Shown: positions 58,236-64,000 of the stretch, piece by piece | Position numbering within the stretch: the first letter of the stretch is position 1 | Layout: every line of letters begins with the position of its first letter | Assembly: GCA_963971225.1 (NCBI GenBank) | Contig: OZ020269.1 | Span: 33,625,264-33,689,263 of the forward strand | DNA length: 64,000 nucleotides | Source: Melieria omissa | Lineage: Eukaryota > Arthropoda > Insecta > Diptera > Ulidiidae | Reading direction: 5' to 3' | Notes under the pieces: model-generated | Database searches by the model: none | Seen by the model: the letters and a program-made list of their open reading frames with translations, nothing else | Told to the model about the DNA's origin: nothing | Made by a program: the position numbers and the translations under genes

Positions 58236-59532
58236 CACAGTGATTCGACTCCATACAACCGCGGGAAGGAGTGGTTCGTTCTTCATAAAATTTGGTATAC
58301 TACTTAAACATGGTCTGCTGAATTGAAATCTCAATTTGGTTTTTCTAAGACTGTTGTAGTTTGGCAATACCTGAGACCTAAATTTGCAAATTTCGTCATT
58401 TTTGGAGAGCTATAGCACCAAGTGCAGCCGCCGTGGCTCAGTTGGTTAGTGCGCGGTCCAACGAGTCGCATGCAGAGCGACGCAAGATCGAATACTGCAT
58501 GTAGTAACACCTAAAAAAAAATAACGGGAAACTCGTTTTCTCTTTCGGTGGCTGTTCTCTCAGCTGGAAATGGCAAACCTCTGAGAGTAAAAATTGCCTA
58601 TGAAAAAGCTCCCAACCTGCCGTTCGGAACCGGCATAAAACTGTAGGTCCCTTCCACCCGCGTACAAAATTCACACGCACAACACGGGTGGTTGCGGGAA
58701 GCTAGGCCTTAGTCTCGCGTAAGCGGGCTGTCGTGCCAATCAATTATTATTATTAAAAATTATTATTATTATAGCACCAAGTGTGTTGGCTAGATTTTTC
58801 AGATTTTACATTTAATCGGTAACGTCAACATTGATTATTCCAAAGAGTAACAGAAATTGTCTTAGGACCCTCTGGTTTTGCAATAAAAACGATTATAATA
58901 GATGTTGTTTTGCATTTTTGCCGATTTTATCATTTTTCATGCTGGTTGCATACTTTTAGGGATAAATAAAATAAATTTTGTCGAAAAATACGTGTTTAGA
59001 CCACTTTTCAAATTGAATTATTTTCTGAGATCGGAAGATATCAAAGGATATAATTACATTATCTGGCAAAGAAATTATGCTTCTTAAAATTAAAAAAAAT
59101 CCAGGAACATACTTTCACATACGTTTTAGATATTTTCCTCTAAGTTTTGCTAAATTTCAGATTTTTAATTCAGAAAAATATTTTGAATGAAAAGTGAAAC
59201 AAAAACCTCAACCTTGCAACTTTTGAGAAAACATTAAAAACGAAAATGGCCACATCATTTCTTAGTTTATGTTGAAAGTTTAAGTAACTTCTTTATAACC
59301 ATGTATTTTTTAAATTTTTTTACTCAATAGGCTAAAAGACAGAAAACATGTGTTTAGTTTTTTTTGTGGAAAAAGTTTCAACTTTGGGCGGCTTTTGCAA
59401 AGATACTAATTAATTTTTTGCACAGATTTTTTTGGGTTTTCTTAGTTGGAGTTTTACTTTTCAAATAACATTAAAATCATTAAATTCTGAGACTATACAT
59501 TTTTAATTTTGTCTATGGAACGAATCACTGTG
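58236..59532 (-). mobile_element. Transib-like element with RSS-type heptamer ends
   Basis: Both outer ends begin CACAGTGATTCG (inverted on the right), followed by (A)CTCCATACA or TTCCATAGAC. A perfect 5-bp duplication CAATG lies at 58231-58235 and 59533-59537. CACAGTG is the heptamer of V(D)J signals, shared by Transib elements, which also duplicate 5 bp. No transposase; without its SINE it is about 940 bp. Copies lie at 6380, 12100 and 31816. Confidence 0.75.
58425..58769 (+). mobile_element. Full-length tRNA-derived SINE
   Basis: 345 bp flanked by a perfect 14-bp duplication TATAGCACCAAGTG (58411-58424 and 58770-58783). The head has GCCGCCGTGGCTCAGTTGG (A box) and AAGATCGAATAC (weak B box). 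The core has GGAAATGGCAAACCTCTGAG and CCGTTCGGAACCGGCATAAA. The tail is (ATT)n. Moved in trans by a LINE. Confidence 0.92.
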
Positions 59533-59666
59533 CAATGCGAGCGTTTTTTCCAGTTTTTTCCCAACGCAGGATTGCAGAGGTAAAATCTGAAAAAATTAAA
59601 TTAAGCCAATGCTTAGTGATGCCTGTTTGACTCCACTTTATTTATGTAGAAGTAGAAATACTGTAA

Positions 59667-59912
59667 GCCGCCGTAGCTCAGCTGGCTAGTGCGTTAGGCC
59701 GCGAGTTCAATACTCAGTTGCGTTAACACCGAAAAAAAAAAACAACAATTTTTCTTTCGGCGGCTGTCCTCTCAGCAGGAAATGGCAAACGTCTGATAGT
59801 AAAATTGCCTATGAAAAAGCTCCCAACTCGCCGTTCGGAATCGGCATAAAACTGTAGGTCCGTTCCAACCTTGTAAAAACATTCGCTAGTCGTGCCAGTC
59901 AAGAAGAAGAGA
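59667..59912 (+). mobile_element. tRNA-derived SINE, shorter copy
   Basis: 246 bp flanked by AGAAATACTGTAA (59654-59666 and 59913-59925). Same head and core as the copy at 58425; the tail is GAAGAAGAGAA-like instead of (ATT)n and part of the head is deleted. Confidence 0.9.
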
Positions 59913-59925
59913 AGAAATACTGTAA

Positions 59926-60680
59926 AATCTTGAGCCATCGGCGGAGCGATTTGAATAAAAAGGCGCGGGGTTGCAGTTTGCTAGGCGACAATTAACTAAC
60001 ACACGGTTGCATGAATGAAAGGGCAAAAGCCCATGTTGGGCGTCATTTTCTGTAAAATTACACTCGACTGGCTCCACGTTAGGTGTCAGCTTTATATCAT
60101 TTACAGAATGAATGACGATCATAGATTGGTAGATAGAACAAAAAGGAGGCTAAACCTCAACTGTTGGTGGTGGCAAGAAGAAGCTCTGGCTCTGTTACGT
60201 TGGCTTATGATTTAACTTCCTTTAAAAAGTCCTTAACGCCAAGTTGCAATACATAAGGACAGCACATTTCGTTGAAGCAATATTCTAAATGTTGACTCAA
60301 TTTACTTTGGTGATGTAATCAATTTCCTCGACAACAGTAGTCGAAGTACTGGGGATCACGTTTCTTTGGTCGTCCGTCCTTATGCAGTTTATTTTTTGCT
60401 TGGAAATTTCAAAATTATCTACAACATTCCTGATTTCATGGCATAAATTGACAGCAGTCGATTTTTGTGTAACTCAATCATTCCGAAAGCATAAATGATA
60501 AGCTTGTTGCTGTCCTAATATATATGTACGCCACATTTATGCTTAAAATTCCGCGATTCAAAAGCTTAGTATTTAGTATCAAATTTAATCCAAATCATTT
60601 GCATTTTATAGAAGGTCGAATGGTTTCGGTTACACACTCAAACTCTCTGTTATGACATTCATTACACATTTAAATGTAAT
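59926..60680. other. Non-coding stretch
   Basis: No supported gene or repeat; short open frames without family features. Confidence 0.4.
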
Positions 60681-60690
60681 TGGAGTCCAA

Positions 60691-60792
60691 TAGTGTCCGA
60701 CCGAATATTCGTTTTCGGCTTCGGTATTCGGCTTATTCGGCTAATGTTAAATCTTCTGCTTCGGTCAAAAATCCACCTTCGGTCGGACACTA
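60691..60792. mobile_element. 102-bp hAT-like MITE
   Basis: Ends TAGTGTCCGACCGAA, inverted on the right, flanked by GAGTCCAA (60683-60690) and AAGTCCAA (60793-60800), a 7/8 match to an 8-bp hAT duplication. The centre is TTCGGCTT-rich. Confidence 0.8.
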
Positions 60793-60984
60793 AAGTCCAA
60801 CCCAGGTCAGTGAATATTTCATCTGATGAAAGTTTCAATGGCTTCGAGTTCAGAACACCGATGTATCGTTAGGCGACCGTATCCATGGTTCTGCGTTCAT
60901 TGCGCTTCATTGATTTTGTATCTTTTTATTGGTTGAAACAGTGATACTAAAAAAAATAGGAATTTGTGTGCTTCATTAGAATTG

Positions 60985-61281
60985 CAGCTTCTAACTTTTT
61001 TTAATAACCTTCGAACCAATAAAGTTAGAATAATGAAATTTTGACACGTGATCAAGGAGATTTTGAATTTTTAAATAGTTACTTTTTAAGAAAATTCTAT
61101 ATAAATTTTCAAAAATATAAAGGACTGACATTTTCAAAGGACCCTTTTCATATCCTTTGTCTACAAATAGATAAAAAATCAGTTTTATTTGAATTCTTGA
61201 GTCTCCTGATTACGCAGTATTGCTATATTTGGTCTCTAGTTTCACGCCCATATGGACTTTTCCCGATGTAAAAACACGGTG
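60985..61281 (-). mobile_element. Single arm of an element-A relative
   Basis: Ends CACGGTG at 61281 followed by TAA. Inward it follows the element A arm in order: GAAACTAGAG, AAAGGACATTTT-like, and TTCTAACTTTA blocks, but diverged. Only one end is present; no gene. Confidence 0.65.
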
Positions 61282-61289
61282 TAATTAAT

Positions 61290-62250
61290 ACATTGATTTT
61301 AAAAATCGGTGCAAAGCAATAAATACCCAAATATAAAAATGATTTTAAAAATACCTTTAGTCGTTAAACAGTCGTTAGTCTTTTACAGGCTTAAAAACTA
61401 CATATTATCGCATGGAAAGTAATTTAATCATCATTATTTATGCATTGATTTTCATTAACGATAACGTTTCTGCATAGTTTTGGGAAAATATTGTAATTTT
61501 CTTCTGGCCAGCGCTCGCCAACTTTTGCGGTCATTTTTAATAACCGCCAAGTCGGGTTTGCATAAATGTGCATCGCGCTGAATAAAACTTTGTTATTATT
61601 ACACTTGGCAGTAGCACAAGAAGTGAATTCTCTGCGAATTTCGCTGCTGAGGTTAGCTGCATTTGAAATTCAATCGGCGAAACTGCAACCATGGCGACTT
61701 GATTTCGCGTCCTCACAGCGCTGAAAGCGAGTGCAAGCTTTCTGCACAAACAAATTAATGAAGTTGAAGTGCGTTGCTTATTATTTGCGCAACTTTGGTT
61801 GCAACTTTTTATGGTCACGGCCAATGTTGGCGGTTTATTAGAAAACGGCAGACGCGGAGGCGGAGGCAGCAGACACGCCGACGTCAAAACAATCACTAAC
61901 AAACCAACAGCGAAACGGCAAAGCAGATGAAGTTGCACAAGAAATAATCATAAAGTAGATCTTTTGTAATGGTTTTTGCGGCATTCCACACTGCGCACTG
62001 CCACAAAGTGTGGCATTTTGGTTAGGAAGTTTAAAGCAATCGGCCAACGTGGTTCAAGTAGTTAGTGCGCTGGTTTGCGATTGAGCGGCGACACGCGACC
62101 GCAGGTTAGATATACAGACTTCAGATATGCAGACTTTATGATGAGATTTTACAATTTACGGAAATGTACATGTTACAGATCTTGAAGCTCTTGAGTCGAC
62201 TGGTTTCAAAGACACGCTTCAATTACGATTTGATCTAATTTACTGTGGCA
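61290..62250. other. Non-coding stretch
   Basis: Unique-looking DNA; moderately GC-rich at 61500-62050. No gene that I can support. Confidence 0.4.
62045..62112 (+). repeat. tRNA-like fragment, probable SINE head
   Basis: GGCCAACGTGGTTCAAGTAG followed by TTAGTGCGCTGG resembles the SINE head with its A box. The B box (CGCAGGTTAGA) is weak and no SINE core follows. Confidence 0.45.
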
Positions 62251-62252
62251 TA

Positions 62253-62961
62253 CACTGATCAACAGCTTTTGGCTTTTCTTTTCCAATTCGAATCGAAATA
62301 ATAGCAAAAAAAAAGTACCATAGTCATTTTCATAATTTTTTATACCTTTTCTTTATAAAAATTAGGGGCCTCAAAATATGCAAAGATTTGAAATATTTTT
62401 TGTTTCGACCAACTCAAAATTTTTTTTGTTTTTTTGCTTGTATTTCAGACTATAAATGGAACATATAAAATAACATATTTTGAGGCCTCTAATTTTTTAA
62501 GGAAAAGTTTAAAAAATGATGATACATTCTTGCTATTATTTCGATCAGAATGGGAATCACACCAAATAATTTGGCTGTGTTGTATTACTTAATTTTTCCG
62601 CTTTCATTTAACACCTAACTCGTTAATTAACATTACAGAAAACGCCTTCCGACTTTGAGGTCCAACTGCTGCGGATTTTTAAAACTTATAAAAAAATATA
62701 TGTATGGGAAAAGAAGCCATGGGGTGTTGTAAATGCCACAAAGTGAAAATCATGTCAACCGGTTTCTTGGTCTAGAAATTCCAATCCCAAACATGAAAAA
62801 ACTCAGAGAAAATCCGAAAAAGTGACACACCCATTTTTTCCGAAAACGGAAAATAAGTATAAAAAACAGTTTGCGGATTCGAAATAAGCGGTGCTTAATT
62901 ACCCTAGAACTGAAGTCAAAACCAGAAAACCCGACAAAAAGTCGAAATTTGTTGCCCTGTG
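62253..62961. mobile_element. Element-B family MITE, complete
   Basis: 709 bp, ends CACTGATCAACAG and inverted CACAGGGCAACAA, flanked by ATA at 62250-62252 and 62962-62964. The two halves are partly inverted copies of each other and match the arms of element B. No gene. Confidence 0.88.
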
Positions 62962-62964
62962 ATA

Positions 62965-63316
62965 TCGGAGACTTCGAGTTCATTTGCGAAAGCAAATGCG
63001 TGTTTTACTACAACAGGGACTGTATTTCAGTTTGGTAGCTCTTTTAGTTTAGTAACTACAGACAATTGAGAAACTTTAAAAAGTCGACTTTTCGCAAAGA
63101 TATCCTAAACTTTGATTTTTCGGGTTTCTCATGGGGTCTTGGTGACTTGGAGGAAAGTTCATGAGCTACTAAAAAAAGTTATCTTTCTAGATCTTTTTTC
63201 AAAGTCACCCTTCAATTTCCACTTAATTACTGCGATTGAACGATTTATCGTTATTAACGGCTCCGAGATAGGTTTACCTATGTCATAGAGTCCCATTGTA
63301 ATTCCTGCTCAGATCT
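62965..63316. other. Non-coding stretch
   Basis: AT-rich; nothing recognised. Confidence 0.4.
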
Positions 63317-63511
63317 TCATACTAACAGAACCACTTTCTGATTCCAACAAAGTTCTATTCTATCGGCTAGACCTCCTAGATTGATGAAGAAGTCAAGTGC
63401 TTCCTCTTGAGTCCTCCTCTTTCTAAGAAGTGCAGCACATGTGGATGGCATATGTGAATTAAGTACTTGGTCCATGCAACTCCAGCAGAAATCATTACAA
63501 AGTGAATCCAA
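63317..63511 (-). pseudogene. LINE ORF2 C-terminal remnant (weak)
   Basis: The frame reads CNDFCWSCMD, then STCAALLRKRRTQ and ALDFFINLGGLADRI. A C..C..H/C segment followed by LRRRR..LG..F is how many Jockey- or R1-group ORF2 products end. Too short to assign a clade; could be chance. Confidence 0.4.
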
Positions 63512-63544
63512 TCGTTTTGCTTTGGTATTTATCGGTCAGTGACT

Positions 63545-63815
63545 CATCAAAAATTAAAAGTTTTAAAGGACATTTTTCATATCCTTTTCTTACAAATAGA
63601 TACAAAATAAATGTTATTTAAATTCTTGAACGTCTCCTCTTATATTTGATGTATATATCGGCATATTCTAACGAGCTTAAGTATTTTTTATTTTGTTTTT
63701 ATTTTTGATCCCCTTCAAAATTTGGAAGTCCTTTTGAACGCAGTATTTCTATATTTGGTCTCCAGTTTCACGCCCATATGGACTTTTCTGGTGTGAAAGT
63801 TGCTATCGCACTGTG
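63545..63815 (-). mobile_element. Single arm of an element-A relative, second copy
   Basis: Ends GCACTGTG at 63815, followed by TAA. It shares CCAGTTTCACGCCCATATGG with 61240-61260 and the CGCAGTATT block, and its tip CACAGTGCGATA-CAA follows element A's CACCGTGCGACAA. Confidence 0.65.
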
Positions 63816-63819
63816 TAAT

Positions 63820-64000
63820 GGTTCCCAACTAGTTACTTTTAAATGAGGTAACGAAGGTGTAAGGGCGGAAAAATTTGGCCCGCAATACATTCTGTACTGT
63901 TCTGTACTCAGTCCAACTGAAAGTAGTCTATTCTATGAATCTTTTACAAGTACGGAGTATACTATTTAGGTGGGAAATTCCGAGAGGGTGCTAGATCATC
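63820..64000. other. Right edge, nothing recognised
   Basis: No frame or repeat seen before the window ends. Confidence 0.4.

Overview
The window looks like repeat-rich, AT-rich, intron-bearing chromosomal DNA of a higher dipteran. A tephritid fruit fly is the best guess, from the style of its repeats and from a fly-type chemoreceptor gene; this is inference, because no species marker is present. There is no bacterial or organellar signal, no rRNA or CRISPR array, and no convincing functional tRNA gene.

Only one ordinary host gene is clear: a three-exon gustatory-receptor-family gene on the minus strand (24121-25908, 409 residues). Almost everything else that codes belongs to transposable elements, many nested in one another. 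From left to right: a decayed Jockey-type LINE (1-1031); a complete PIF/Harbinger transposon (2699-6310) whose Myb-like partner and five-exon transposase both read as intact; a small Transib-like element (6380-6820); a long non-coding stretch with a few MITEs; a broken mariner (17872-18818); more non-coding DNA; the receptor gene; a layered region (26315-29279) holding a P-type element, a SINE and a Myb/SANT pseudogene; LINE 3' debris (29290-30476); a hAT-like element with a Transib-like copy inside (31674-32858); a piggyBac with a second TTAA element inside (34286-36412); rearranged LOA-type LINE segments (38090-45655) interrupted by element A; a Tc1-like element with a TTAA element inside (48523-50919); element B (51194-55014); BEL/Pao and Harbinger debris (55300-57102); a Transib-like element split by a SINE (58236-59532); and further SINE, hAT and MITE copies to the end.

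The most interesting system is the element A / element B family. These are DNA transposons of 3.3-3.8 kb with very long terminal inverted repeats (about 575 and 760 bp), outer ends beginning CAC, 3-bp A/T target duplications, and one antisense gene for a cysteine-rich protein with conserved D, D, CxxC and ExxH blocks. I can place it in no named superfamily with confidence. Element A keeps a full reading frame (565 residues after removing a 54-nt in-frame intron). Element B is broken by a 25-bp tandem duplication. Shorter non-coding relatives of both sit elsewhere in the window, including one 3 bp after the stop codon of the Harbinger Myb-like gene.

The insertions give a relative order of events: the LOA LINE before element A; the Harbinger element before its internal MITE; the Harbinger-like layer before the P-type element, and that before its small MITE; the Transib-like element before its SINE. 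All assignments come from reading the sequence by eye and from family knowledge; nothing was searched against a database.
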